Shown: positions 1-9,550 of the stretch, in pieces | Position numbering within the stretch: position 1 is the stretch's first letter | How the letters are laid out: each line of letters starts with the position of its first letter | Assembly: GCA_020848595.1 (NCBI GenBank) | Contig: JADLHV010000115.1 | Location: 1 to 22,001 of the forward strand | DNA: 22,001 nt | Direction: 5' to 3' | DNA from: Bacteroidia bacterium | GTDB taxonomy: Bacteria > Bacteroidota > Bacteroidia > NS11-12g > UBA955 | The notes under the pieces: generated by a model | Told to the model about the DNA's origin: nothing | What the model saw: only the letters and a program-made list of their open reading frames with translations | Database searches by the model: none | Translations under genes and position numbers: made by a program

Positions 1-3000
1 GCAGGATTAGAAGGGTTTCTAGCTTCGAACAATTCAGTTACACGAGGAAGACCACCGGTGATATCACGCGTACCACGAGCAGATCTAGGAATTTTAGCGA
101 TGATATCACCGGCTAAAATAGATTGACCATCGCTAACGGCAATGTGTGCGCCCACAGGTAAACTTATTTCTTTAAGGATAGTTTTATCCTTACCCATGAT
201 TTTGATTGAAGGTGTTTTGGTTTTATCTTTAGTTTCGATAATAACCTTTTCACCATAACCAGTTACTTCATCATTTTCTTCTCTGAAAGTAACACCATCT
301 ATAATATTTTCATAGACGATTTTACCAGCGATATCAGATAAGATAACGGCATTATATGGATCCCAAGAGCAAATCACCTCACCCTTCTTAACAGCAGCAC
401 CTTCTTTAAGGAACACGAATGAACCATAAGGAACGACGAAAGTGATAAGAATATTTTTGGTTTTAGGATCAAGGATACGTACTTCAGCGCTACGGCTTAA
501 GTTAAGGTCAACCTTAATCGTTTCACCAGTACCTTCGTCGACTTTATCGATAGTAACGGTTTTAAGTTCATCGAAGCTAACAGCACCTTCGTATTTAGAA
601 ACGATTTGCGATTCAGCCGCGATACTACTTGCAGTACCACCCACGTGGAAAGTACGAAGCGTTAACTGAGTACCAGGTTCACCGATAGATTGAGCAGCGA
701 TAACACCGACAGCTTCACCCATTTGGACCATACGACCATTCGTTAAGTTTCTACCATAGCATTTAGCGCAGACACCACTTCTAGTTTCGCAGGTTAGCAC
801 CGAGCGAATTTCCATTTCTTCTATACCAGCATTTTCGATAGCACGAGCTACTTCTTCAGTAATTTCGGCACCAGCATTAACGATAAGTTCACCTGTTTCA
901 GGATTATAAGTATCATAAAGACCAGTTCTACCTAGAATACGTTCGTATAAGCTTTCCACGACATCATCATTATCTTTAAGAGCGGTTAGCGATAAACCTC
1001 TCAGCGTATCACAATCGAATTCAGTAATGATAACGTCTTGCGCCACGTCATGCAGCCTTCTAGTTAAGTAACCAGCATCTGCAGTTTTTAGAGCTGTATC
1101 GGCAAGACCTTTACGCGCACCGTGAGTAGAGATAAAATATTCAAGAACCGAAAGACCTTCTTTAAAGTTAGAAAGGATAGGATTTTCGATAATTTCACCG
1201 ACACCACCACCGATATTTTTCTGTGGTTTAGCCATTAATCCCCTCATACCACCGAGCTGACGAATTTGTTCTTTAGAACCCCTTGCACCAGAATCAAGCA
1301 TCATATAGATAGGATTAAAACCTTGATCATTTTCTGCAAGTTCTTTAAGGAGGATTTCACCAACTTGCGAGTTGATTCTAGTCCAGATATCGATTACTTG
1401 GTTATAACGTTCGTTATTAGTGATGAAACCATTTTCGTAGTTAAATTTAATTTCGTCTACTTCTTTTCTAGCTTTTTCGATTAATTTCTCTTTAGCATCA
1501 GGGATTTGTACATAGTTCAAATTGAACGACAGACCACCTTTGAAAGCGAAGTGGAAACCAAGGTCTTTAATATCATCTAAGAATTTAGAAGTACGAGCGA
1601 CACCTACTTCTTTAACGAAATTAGAGATAATATCACGAAGAGATTTCTTAGTAAGCAATTGGTTAATATACCCCATACTTTCAGGAACCACTTGATTAAA
1701 TATGACTCTACCAACGGTAGTTTCGATTAATTTAACGACAATATTTCCATTTTCATCTCTATCTTTAAGACGGCATTTAATATAAGCATGCAGAGCAGCT
1801 CTACCTTCATTATAGGCAATAATTACCTCTTCAGGAGAATAGAAAGTAATACCTTCACCATTTACTTTTTTCTCTTCAGTAGATTTTCTACCTTTAGTGA
1901 TATAGTAAAGACCGAGCACCATGTCTTGAGAAGGAACGGTGATAGGCGAGCCATTAGCAGGGTTAAGGATATTATGTGGAGCCAACATTAACAATTGAGC
2001 TTCGAGAATAGCGGCATTACCAAGCGGCACGTGAACAGCCATTTGGTCACCGTCAAAGTCAGCGTTAAAACCAGTACAAGTTAAAGGGTGCAATTGAATT
2101 GCTTTACCTTCAATTAATTTAGGTTGGAAAGCTTGAATACCCAATCTGTGTAGCGTTGGAGCTCTATTTAGGAGTACTGGATGACCTTTTAAGATATTTT
2201 CGAGGATTTCCCAGATGATAGGTTCCTTTTTATCGACAATTTTCTTAGCAGATTTAACTGTTTTAACCACACCCCTTTCGATCAATTTTCTGATGATAAA
2301 AGGTTTAAACAATTCGGCCGCCATAGCTTTAGGCAAACCACATTCGCTTAATTTAAGTTTAGGACCAACGACGATAACAGAACGACCAGAGTAATCGACA
2401 CGTTTACCGAGTAGATTTAGACGGAAACGACCTTGTTTACCTTTAAGCATATCACTTAAAGATTTGAGAGGGCGATTACCATCCGATTTAACGGCACTAG
2501 ATCTTCTTGTATTATCTAGTAGAGAGTCAACCGACTCTTGCAGCATTCTTTTTTCATTACGCAAGATAACTTCAGGCGCTTTGATTTCCATTAGACGTTT
2601 AAGACGATTATTACGGATAATAACCCTTCTATATAAGTCATTTAAGTCAGACGTTGCGAAACGACCACCTTCAAGCGGCACAAGAGGGCGTAATTCAGGT
2701 GGAATTACAGGCAACATTTTCATCACCATCCATTCAGGGCGGTTAACATTACCATCTCTATTAGCAGATCTGAAGCTTTCGATAACCTTCAAACGTTTAA
2801 GCGCTTCGGCTTTACGTTGTTGAGAAGTTTCGGTAGCTGCTTGATTTCTGAGGCTATAGCTAAGACCATCTAAATCGATAGTGCTTAAAAGTTCCCAAAG
2901 AGCATCGGCACCCATTTTAGCAACAAACTTTTTAGGATCTGAATCATCGAGGTATTGGTTTTCTTTAGGAAGTTTATCCAATATATCGAGGTATTCCTCT

Positions 3001-3479
3001 TCAGAGAGCAGGTCTAATTTATTGACGCCTTCATATTCACCAGTTTGAATGATGATATAGCGTTCGTAGTAGATAACGAGGTCGAGTTTTTTACTACTCA
3101 ATCCCAGCAAATAACCAATTTTATTAGGAAGCGAGCGGAAATACCAGATATGAGCGACAGGGACGACTAGATTGATATGTCCCATTCTTTCGCGTCTTAC
3201 CTTTTTTTCAGTTACTTCCACACCGCATCTGTCACAAACAATACCTTTATAACGGATACGTTTGTATTTTCCGCAATGACATTCATAGTCCTTAATAGGA
3301 CCAAAAATCCTTTCGCAGAATAGCCCACCCATTTCGGGTTTATAGCTACGGTAATTGATTGTTTCAGGCTTTATAACCTCACCATAAGATCTTTGTAGGA
3401 TGCTTTCAGGAGAAGCAAGACCAATACGGATCTTAGTGAAGTTGCTTTTTATTTTCTGATTCTTTTTAATCGTTGACAT
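1..3479 (-). CDS. rpoC: DNA-directed RNA polymerase subunit beta' (partial, 3' end outside window)
   Basis: This is the largest catalytic subunit of RNA polymerase. I read it open from an ATG at 3479 to the left edge, 1159 codons; family members run to about 1400, so roughly the last 250 residues are outside. The N terminus has the zinc-binding domain with Cys67, Cys69, Cys82 and Cys85. The invariant active-site motif NADFDGD, whose three Asp hold the catalytic magnesium, is at residues 472-478 (2046-2066). The second zinc site is Cys823, Cys897, Cys904 and Cys907, with the same 74-residue gap between its first two cysteines as in Escherichia coli (814 and 888). It follows rpoB after 34 nt with no terminator between them, so the two should be cotranscribed. 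I saw no frameshift in the parts I translated. Identification is certain. Confidence 0.98.
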   Translation of the reverse strand, partial: MSTIKKNQKIKSNFTKIRIGLASPESILQRSYGEVIKPETINYRSYKPEMGGLFCERIFGPIKDYECHCGKYKRIRYKGIVCDRCGVEVTEKKVRRERMGHINLVVPVAHIWYFRSLPNKIGYLLGLSSKKLDLVIYYERYIIIQTGEYEGVNKLDLLSEEEYLDILDKLPKENQYLDDSDPKKFVAKMGADALWELLSTIDLDGLSYSLRNQAATETSQQRKAEALKRLKVIESFRSANRDGNVNRPEWMVMKMLPVIPPELRPLVPLEGGRFATSDLNDLYRRVIIRNNRLKRLMEIKAPEVILRNEKRMLQESVDSLLDNTRRSSAVKSDGNRPLKSLSDMLKGKQGRFRLNLLGKRVDYSGRSVIVVGPKLKLSECGLPKAMAAELFKPFIIRKLIERGVVKTVKSAKKIVDKKEPIIWEILENILKGHPVLLNRAPTLHRLGIQAFQPKLIEGKAIQLHPLTCTGFNADFDGDQMAVHVPLGNAAILEAQLLMLAPHNILNPANGSPITVPSQDMVLGLYYITKGRKSTEEKKVNGEGITFYSPEEVIIAYNEGRAALHAYIKCRLKDRDENGNIVVKLIETTVGRVIFNQVVPESMGYINQLLTKKSLRDIISNFVKEVGVARTSKFLDDIKDLGFHFAFKGGLSFNLNYVQIPDAKEKLIEKARKEVDEIKFNYENGFITNNERYNQVIDIWTRINSQVGEILLKELAENDQGFNPIYMMLDSGARGSKEQIRQLGGMRGLMAKPQKNIGGGVGEIIENPILSNFKEGLSVLEYFISTHGARKGLADTALKTADAGYLTRRLHDVAQDVIITEFDCDTLRGLSLTALKDNDDVVESLYERILGRTGLYDTYNPETGELIVNAGAEITEEVARAIENAGIEEMEIRSVLTCETRSGVCAKCYGRNLTNGRMVQMGEAVGVIAAQSIGEPGTQLTLRTFHVGGTASSIAAESQIVSKYEGAVSFDELKTVTIDKVDEGTGETIKVDLNLSRSAEVRILDPKTKNILITFVVPYGSFVFLKEGAAVKKGEVICSWDPYNAVILSDIAGKIVYENIIDGVTFREENDEVTGYGEKVIIETKDKTKTPSIKIMGKDKTILKEISLPVGAHIAVSDGQSILAGDIIAKIPRSARGTRDITGGLPRVTELFEARNPSNP

Positions 3480-3513
3480 TACTTGATTTTCTGTTTTGGT
3501 GAATTATTGAAGC

Positions 3514-6500
3514 TTATTCTTCGAAAGACATTTCGATACCTAGACCTCTTAGTTCGTGGATCAATACATTGAATGATTCAGGGATACCGATTTGAGTGAT
3601 ATTATCACCTTTAACGATAGCCTCATAAGTCTTAGCACGACCCATGATATCATCCGACTTAATGGTTAAGATTTCTCTGAGGATGTTAGCAGCTCCGAAA
3701 GCTTCGAGAGCCCAAACCTCCATTTCACCGAAACGTTGACCACCGAATTGAGCTTTACCACCAAGCGGTTGTTGAGTAATCATAGAGTATGGTCCGATAG
3801 AACGAGCGTGCATTTTATCATCCACCATATGACCTAATTTCAGCATATAAATAATACCTACAGTAGTTGGTTGGTGGAATCTTTCTCCAGTTAAGCCATC
3901 ATATAAGTATACTTGACCATTAAGAGGCACATTAGCTTTTTGGGTATAGGATTCGATTTCTTCAGGCGACGCACCATCGAAGATAGGCGTTGCGAATTTT
4001 AGACCGAGCTCCTTCCCTGCCCATCCTAGAACAGTTTCATAAATTTGACCCAAGTTCATCCTTGAAGGTACACCTAGAGGATTCAACACGATATCTACTG
4101 GCGTTCCATCTTCAAGGAAAGGCATATCTTCGGCACGTACAATACGAGCGACAATACCTTTATTACCGTGTCGACCAGCCATTTTATCACCGACTTTAAG
4201 TTTACGTTTTTGAGCCACATAAACCTTAGCCATTTTTAAGATACCAGTTGGAAGTTCATCACCGACAGTGATAGCGTAATATTCTCTTCTGAATGCAGCA
4301 TAGACCTCAGTAATTTGAGATTTATAATTTTTCAGGATAGTATTAACGATATCATTCTTTTCGGCATCAGACGACCAATTAGCGAAGCTTACGTTATCGT
4401 AGTCTACAGAAGATAAGTTTTTAAGAGTAAACTTAGTTCCTTTAGGGATCATATCATCACCATAGACAGCTTTAACACCAGCAGAAGTTTTACCATTGAG
4501 CACCTTAAACAATTTTTGAACAAGGATTTCGGTAATTTTTTCTTTATTCTTTTTATATTCTACTTCATTTTTAGCCAACTTAGCTTTTTCGTCCGTTTTA
4601 GCACCCTTTTCCTTTTTAGTTTTGGTAAAGAGTTTTTTATCTATAACGATACCTTCAGTAGATGGTGGTGCTTTAAGCGAAGCATCTTTCACATCACCAG
4701 CTTTATCACCGAAGATAGCTCTCAAGAGTTTTTCTTCAGGAGAAGGTTCAGTTTCACCTTTAGGGGTAATTTTACCAATGATGATATCACCTTCTTTGAG
4801 TTCGGCACCGATACGAATTAGACCATTTTCATCTAAGTTTTTAGTAGCTTCTTCACTAACGTTAGGAATATCATTAGTTAATTCTTCCTCACCACGTTTA
4901 GTATCTCTCACTTCCAATTCAAATTCATCGACATGAATAGAAGTATACCAATCGTCGCTAACAACTTTTTCGGAGATAACGATAGCATCCTCGAAGTTAT
5001 AACCTTGCCAAGGCATGAAAGCCACTTTAAGGTTTCTTCCGATAGCTAATTCACCATCTTGAGTAGCATAACCTTCGCAAAGCACTTCACCTTTAGACAC
5101 CCTTTGACCTTTTTTAACAATAGGTCTAAGGTTGATACAAGTACTTTGGTTAGTACGTAAGAATTTAGTTAGTCTATAAGATTTAAGATTACTATTAAAA
5201 TTGACCAATTCATCATCAGCTGTAAAATCGTAGCGGATTCTAATTTCATTAGCATCTACATAATCAACAGCACCATCACCTTCGGCCATAATAAGAGCTC
5301 TAGAATCTCTAGCTACTCTTTCTTCGAGACCAGTACCAACGATAGGAGATTCTGGACGAAGTAGAGGCACAGCTTGACGTTGCATATTCGAGCCCATTAG
5401 CGCTCTATTTGCGTCATCGTGTTCGAGGAAAGGGATTAAAGAAGCGGCGATAGACACGATTTGGTTAGGCGCCACGTCCATATAATCCAATTTTTTAGGT
5501 TCAACCAGCGGGAAGTCACCTTCAAAACGCGCTTTAACTTCATTAGAATTAAAGACACCTTTTTCATCTACATCAATATTACACTGAGCGATGATTTTAC
5601 CATCTTCTTCTTCAGCACTTAAGTAAACGACAGGTTTATCAAATTCAACCTTACCATCACTAACGGGTCTATAAGGCGTTTCGATGAAACCCATACCATT
5701 AATTTTGGCATGAACGCAAAGAGACGATATAAGACCGATATTAGGACCTTCAGGAGTTTCGATAGTACAAAGTCTACCATAGTGCGTATAGTGAACGTCA
5801 CGTACTTCGAAACCAGCTCTTTCACGCGAGAGACCACCTGGTCCAAGGGCAGACATTCTTCTTTTGTGGGTGATTTCGGCCAAAGGATTAGTTTGGTCCA
5901 TGAACTGAGAAAGCTGGTTAGTTCCGAAGAACGAGTTTATAACAGACGAAAGAGAACGAGCGTTTATAAGATCAGTTGGAGTAAAGACTTCATTATCACG
6001 AATATTCATTTTTTCGCGAATAGTACGAGCCATACGAGCCAGACCGACACCGAATTGAGCGTACAATTGTTCACCGACAGTTCTAACACGTCTATTACTC
6101 AAGTGGTCGATATCATCGACTTCAGAGCGCGAGTTAGAGAGTTCGATTAGATAAGAAATAATTTTAATGATATCTTCATTAGTAAGGACTTTAACATCCA
6201 TACTAGTAGAGAGTTCAAGTTTTTTATTAATTCTATATCGACCAACTTCACCTAAATCATAGCGTTTATCAGAGAAGAAAAGACGTTCGATGATACCACG
6301 AGCAGTTTCTTCATCGGGTGGATCAGTATTACGCAATTGTCTGTAGATATGTTCTACAGCTTCTTTACCATTATTAGATGTATCTTTTTGAAGCGTATTA
6401 TAGATAATAGTAAAATCATTTTTACCTTCTTCTTCCTTATTAAGGATAATAGTTTTTACACCAGCTTCAACGATTTCATCGATATGAATAGGTTCGAGGA

Positions 6501-7329
6501 TAGTATCACGTTCGATAATAACTTCGTTACGTTCGATAGATACGACTTCACCGGTATCTTCGTCAACAAAATCTTCCACCCAAGTACGGAGTACCCTAGC
6601 GGAGAGTTTACGACCGATATATTTTTTAAGACCAGTTTTAGAGACCTTAACTTCTTCGGCGAGACCAAAGATATTAAGGATATCCTTATCAGATTCGTAA
6701 CCTATAGCTCTAAGTAGCGTAGTGACAGGGAATTTCTTTTTACGGTCGATATATGCATACATGACATTATTAACGTCAGTAGCGAATTCAATCCATGAGC
6801 CTTTGAAAGGGATAACACGGGCAGAATACAATTTAGTACCATTAGTGTGATAAGACTGACCGAAGAACACACCAGGAGAACGGTGTAATTGAGATACAAT
6901 AACACGTTCGGCGCCATTAATAACGAAAGTACCGCCAGGGGTCATATACGGGATAGTACCCAAATAGACGTCTTGGACGATGGTTTCAAAATCTTCGTGT
7001 TCAGGGTCATTACAAGATAGTTTAAGTTTAGCCTTAAGAGGAACTGAGTAGGTTAATCCCCTTTCGATACATTCTTGAATAGAGTATCGAGGAGGATCGA
7101 CGAAATAATCGAGGAACTCGAGGTTAAAGATGTTTCTGGTATCGTTTATTGGAAAATTTTCTTGGAAAACTTTGAATAGCCCTTCATCAGTTCTTTTATC
7201 AACGTGAGTTTCCAATTGGAAGAACTCTTTGAAAGACTGCAATTGCACATCAAGGAAATCCGGGTAATCAATCACCTTGTCGACGGAGGCGAAGTTGATT
7301 CTTTTTGGTTGTTTTACTTTTGTTGCCAA
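3514..7329 (-). CDS. rpoB: DNA-directed RNA polymerase subunit beta
   Basis: This is the second-largest RNA polymerase subunit, about 1271 residues, ending in TAA. The rifampicin-binding region is near residues 469-500 and reads as wild type, with SQFMDQ, ITHKRR and SALGPGG intact, so no common resistance substitution is visible. A lysine-rich stretch (KKLFTKTKKEKGAKTDEKAK) lies in the second half, just after the motif GETEPSPEEKLLRAIFGDKA. The frame can be extended to a TTG at 7389, but that codon lies in the T-run of a terminator, and Bacteroidota RpoB proteins usually begin only a few residues before the RINFAS-like motif. I therefore prefer the TTG at 7329 (product MATKVKQPKRINFAS). No in-frame ATG lies near this end, so the start is a non-ATG codon either way. 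The gene lies between rplL and rpoC; a terminator-like hairpin separates it from rplL. Confidence 0.97.
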   Translation of the reverse strand: MATKVKQPKRINFASVDKVIDYPDFLDVQLQSFKEFFQLETHVDKRTDEGLFKVFQENFPINDTRNIFNLEFLDYFVDPPRYSIQECIERGLTYSVPLKAKLKLSCNDPEHEDFETIVQDVYLGTIPYMTPGGTFVINGAERVIVSQLHRSPGVFFGQSYHTNGTKLYSARVIPFKGSWIEFATDVNNVMYAYIDRKKKFPVTTLLRAIGYESDKDILNIFGLAEEVKVSKTGLKKYIGRKLSARVLRTWVEDFVDEDTGEVVSIERNEVIIERDTILEPIHIDEIVEAGVKTIILNKEEEGKNDFTIIYNTLQKDTSNNGKEAVEHIYRQLRNTDPPDEETARGIIERLFFSDKRYDLGEVGRYRINKKLELSTSMDVKVLTNEDIIKIISYLIELSNSRSEVDDIDHLSNRRVRTVGEQLYAQFGVGLARMARTIREKMNIRDNEVFTPTDLINARSLSSVINSFFGTNQLSQFMDQTNPLAEITHKRRMSALGPGGLSRERAGFEVRDVHYTHYGRLCTIETPEGPNIGLISSLCVHAKINGMGFIETPYRPVSDGKVEFDKPVVYLSAEEEDGKIIAQCNIDVDEKGVFNSNEVKARFEGDFPLVEPKKLDYMDVAPNQIVSIAASLIPFLEHDDANRALMGSNMQRQAVPLLRPESPIVGTGLEERVARDSRALIMAEGDGAVDYVDANEIRIRYDFTADDELVNFNSNLKSYRLTKFLRTNQSTCINLRPIVKKGQRVSKGEVLCEGYATQDGELAIGRNLKVAFMPWQGYNFEDAIVISEKVVSDDWYTSIHVDEFELEVRDTKRGEEELTNDIPNVSEEATKNLDENGLIRIGAELKEGDIIIGKITPKGETEPSPEEKLLRAIFGDKAGDVKDASLKAPPSTEGIVIDKKLFTKTKKEKGAKTDEKAKLAKNEVEYKKNKEKITEILVQKLFKVLNGKTSAGVKAVYGDDMIPKGTKFTLKNLSSVDYDNVSFANWSSDAEKNDIVNTILKNYKSQITEVYAAFRREYYAITVGDELPTGILKMAKVYVAQKRKLKVGDKMAGRHGNKGIVARIVRAEDMPFLEDGTPVDIVLNPLGVPSRMNLGQIYETVLGWAGKELGLKFATPIFDGASPEEIESYTQKANVPLNGQVYLYDGLTGERFHQPTTVGIIYMLKLGHMVDDKMHARSIGPYSMITQQPLGGKAQFGGQRFGEMEVWALEAFGAANILREILTIKSDDIMGRAKTYEAIVKGDNITQIGIPESFNVLIHELRGLGIEMSFEE

Positions 7330-7380
7330 TTTTGTAAAATGTTTATAATTTATGTAAACCGAGAATAGTTTTTTACGATG

Positions 7381-7429
7381 AAAAAACAAAAAACACCAAT
7401 AGACCCATCGGTTAAAGTGGGTCTATTGG
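7381..7429 (-). terminator. Intrinsic terminator / attenuator between rplL and rpoB
   Basis: A perfect 12-bp inverted repeat (7396-7407 with 7418-7429, arm CCAATAGACCCA) has a 10-nt loop. On the minus strand it is followed by a T-rich run TGTTTTTTGTTTTTT. This is the form of a Rho-independent terminator placed after rplL and before rpoB. Because rpoB and rpoC must be expressed, I infer partial termination or a separate rpoB promoter. A weak candidate for such a promoter is TTTG at 7387-7390, 19 nt, then TATTCTCG at 7360-7367, which would reuse the T-run. Confidence 0.85.
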
Positions 7430-7453
7430 GGGAATGTAGAGTAAGTTATGAAA

Positions 7454-7834
7454 TTACTTGATTTCAACTTCAGCTCCGGCTTCTGTAAGTTTGGCTTTCA
7501 ATGCTTCAGCTTCATCTTTAGCAATGTTTTCCTTTACAGTTTTTGGAGCACCGTCAACCAAGTCTTTAGCTTCTTTCAAACCGAGACCAGTAAGATCTTT
7601 AACCACCTTAACTACGTTAAGTTTGTTAGGACCAGCACTTGTTAATACGACTGTGAATTCAGTCTGAGCAGCAGCTGGTTCACCAGCGCCTGCACCAGCA
7701 CCTGGAGCGGCAACAGCAACGGCTGCAGCAGCTGGTTCGATACCATATTCATCTTTCAAAATTGTAGCTAATTCGTTTACCTCTTTAACGGTAAGATTAA
7801 CTAGTTGTTCAGCAAAAGCTTTTAAGTCTGCCAT
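7454..7834 (-). CDS. rplL: 50S ribosomal protein bL12 (L7/L12)
   Basis: This is the stalk protein of the large subunit, which recruits translation GTPases such as the EF-Tu encoded nearby. The 126 residues show the standard layout: an N-terminal dimerisation helix (about 1-35), an Ala/Gly/Pro-rich hinge (about 36-56), and the C-terminal domain with the conserved VVKDLTGLGLKEAKDLVDGA segment that contacts the GTPases. The length is normal for the family. It follows rplJ after 26 nt, matching the usual rplJ-rplL pair in which bL12 dimers bind uL10. A strong hairpin terminator follows it before rpoB. Confidence 0.98.
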   Translation of the reverse strand: MADLKAFAEQLVNLTVKEVNELATILKDEYGIEPAAAAVAVAAPGAGAGAGEPAAAQTEFTVVLTSAGPNKLNVVKVVKDLTGLGLKEAKDLVDGAPKTVKENIAKDEAEALKAKLTEAGAEVEIK

Positions 7835-7860
7835 TTTTTCTTAATTTAAATTGTTTTTAA

Positions 7861-8382
7861 TTAATTGTTTCTTTCTGATAATGTTTTAACGAGGCCAGCA
7901 ATAGTGCTGCCACCGCTTTGCAATGCGGAAATCACATTGCGAGCTGGAGATTGTAGTAATCCCACGATTTCTCCGATGAGGTCTTCTTTTGATTTAAGAG
8001 TGCTCAGGGCAGTTAATTGTTCATCTCCGATGAAGATAGCGCTATCAACATAAGCACCTTTTAAGCTAGGTTTAGTACCTTTTTTTCTGAATTTCAGAAT
8101 AGCTTGAGCAGGCGCTTTGAAGTTATCACTAAACAACAAGGCAGAATTCCCTTTAAGAGCAGATTCTAGATCACCAAAATCTTTACCGGAGTTGCGCATA
8201 GCCTTTAAAATAAGTGTATTTTTGGCTACCAGCATTTCGATACCGTTTTTGAATAGTTCGCGTCTAAAATTATTAGTATCTACAGCGCTAATACTAGAAG
8301 TATCGGCGATATACATACAATTAAGAGACTTAAACTTTTCAGTTAAAGCGGCGATCGCTGCGTTTTTTTCTTCTCTGTTCAT
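7861..8382 (-). CDS. rplJ: 50S ribosomal protein uL10
   Basis: uL10 is the base of the ribosomal stalk; its C-terminal helix carries the bL12 dimers and its N-terminal domain binds 23S rRNA. The 173 residues match the family length and begin MNREEKNAAIAALTEKFKS, followed by the conserved core (FRRELFKNGIEMLVAKNTL and KGNSALLFS). It lies 9 nt after rplA and 26 nt before rplL. With only 9 nt upstream there is no room in the intergenic gap for the long rplJ leader used for uL10 autoregulation in enterobacteria; any such control would have to act inside rplA. Confidence 0.97.
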   Translation of the reverse strand: MNREEKNAAIAALTEKFKSLNCMYIADTSSISAVDTNNFRRELFKNGIEMLVAKNTLILKAMRNSGKDFGDLESALKGNSALLFSDNFKAPAQAILKFRKKGTKPSLKGAYVDSAIFIGDEQLTALSTLKSKEDLIGEIVGLLQSPARNVISALQSGGSTIAGLVKTLSERNN

Positions 8383-8391
8383 TTAATTTTA

Positions 8392-9090
8392 TTAAATACC
8401 TGGGATTGATTTGATGTCAATGCAGATACCTGGACTCATGGTAGTACTTAAGTAAACGCTTCTGAAATACGTTCCTTTGGAAGCGGAAGGTTTCAATTTA
8501 CTTAAGGTTTGCATAATTTCCACTGCATTTTCCGCGATTTGGGCAGGTTGGAAGCTGACCTTACCTATAGAAGTATGAATGATACCAGTTTTATCGACTT
8601 TAAAGTCAATTTTACCGGCTTTCACTTCAGTTACTGCTTTAGCCACGTCAGGAGTAACAGTTCCTGATTTAGGGTTAGGCATTAGGTTGCGAGGACCTAA
8701 GATCTTACCTAGTTTACCAAGTTTAGCCATAACAGCAGGCATAGTGATAATGATATCGATATCTAACCAGCCATTGCTAATTTTATCGATATAATCATCA
8801 AGACCCACGAAATCGGCACCAGCAGCTTTAGCTTCGGCTTCTTTATCGGGGGTACAAAGTACGAGAACACGTACTTCTTTACCAGTACCATGAGGCAAAG
8901 TAGCGACACCGCGAACCATTTGGTTAGCTTGTTTAGGATCGACACCTAATCTTACGTCGATATCAACAGAAGAGTCGAACTTGGTGTAGGTTATATCTTT
9001 AAGGAGTTTAGACGCTTCATCTAAAGAATACACTTTAGCAGTGTCAATTTTCTCCAATACTTTCTTTCTATTTTTTGTCAATGATGCCAT
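8392..9090 (-). CDS. rplA: 50S ribosomal protein uL1
   Basis: uL1 forms the mobile L1 stalk that moves deacylated tRNA out of the E site, and in many bacteria represses the rplK-rplA message. The 232 residues are full length. Recognisable segments are the N-terminal LTKNRKKVLEKIDTAKVYSL, the central KLGKILGPRNLMPNPKSGTV rRNA-binding stretch at about 123-142, and a C-terminal region with KPSASKGTYFRSVYLSTTMS. It starts 11 nt after rplK and ends 9 nt before rplJ, so rplK-rplA-rplJ-rplL form one tight unit. Confidence 0.98.
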   Translation of the reverse strand: MASLTKNRKKVLEKIDTAKVYSLDEASKLLKDITYTKFDSSVDIDVRLGVDPKQANQMVRGVATLPHGTGKEVRVLVLCTPDKEAEAKAAGADFVGLDDYIDKISNGWLDIDIIITMPAVMAKLGKLGKILGPRNLMPNPKSGTVTPDVAKAVTEVKAGKIDFKVDKTGIIHTSIGKVSFQPAQIAENAVEIMQTLSKLKPSASKGTYFRSVYLSTTMSPGICIDIKSIPGI

Positions 9091-9101
9091 TATTCAGTCG
9101 A

Positions 9102-9539
9102 TTAAAAAGGTTTATCTCCAGCGATTGTGATACCCATGCTTCTAGCAGTACCAGCGACCTTGTTCATAGCAGATTCTACTACGAAGCAGTTAAGGTCTGG
9201 CATTTTATCTTCAGCAATTTTTCTAACTTGATCCCAAGATAGTTCAGCAACTTTTTTCCTATTAGGTTCAGCAGAACCTTTAGCAGCTTTAGTTGCTTCA
9301 AGGATTTGAGTTGCCACTGGAGGAGTTTTGATGATGAATTCGAATGATTTATCGGAGAACACAGTCAATACGACTGGTAGTACCTTACCCATTCTGTCTT
9401 GAGTACGAGCATTGAATTGCTTGCAGAATTCCATGATGTTTACACCTTTTGAGCCCAGAGCAGGTCCAATGGGAGGTGCGGGATTTGCTTGTCCGCCTTT
9501 TACTTGTAATTTTACGTATCCTGTTATTTCTTTTGCCAT
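9102..9539 (-). CDS. rplK: 50S ribosomal protein uL11
   Basis: uL11 binds the GTPase-associated centre of 23S rRNA, where EF-Tu and EF-G act. The 145 residues show the Pro-rich N-terminal motif (GGQANPAPPIGPALGSKGVN, about 15-34) with the conserved proline pair, and the C-terminal rRNA-binding domain ending in VAGTARSMGITIAG. Length and order are standard. It lies 11 nt after nusG and 11 nt before rplA, with no promoter or terminator visible in either gap. Confidence 0.98.
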   Translation of the reverse strand: MAKEITGYVKLQVKGGQANPAPPIGPALGSKGVNIMEFCKQFNARTQDRMGKVLPVVLTVFSDKSFEFIIKTPPVATQILEATKAAKGSAEPNRKKVAELSWDQVRKIAEDKMPDLNCFVVESAMNKVAGTARSMGITIAGDKPF

Positions 9540-9550
9540 AATATAGCTAT

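Noticed and set aside
7330..7389. Longer RpoB starting at TTG 7389
   Set aside because: The extra 20 residues are encoded by the terminator T-run and non-conserved sequence, and RpoB of this phylum normally begins close to the RINFAS motif.
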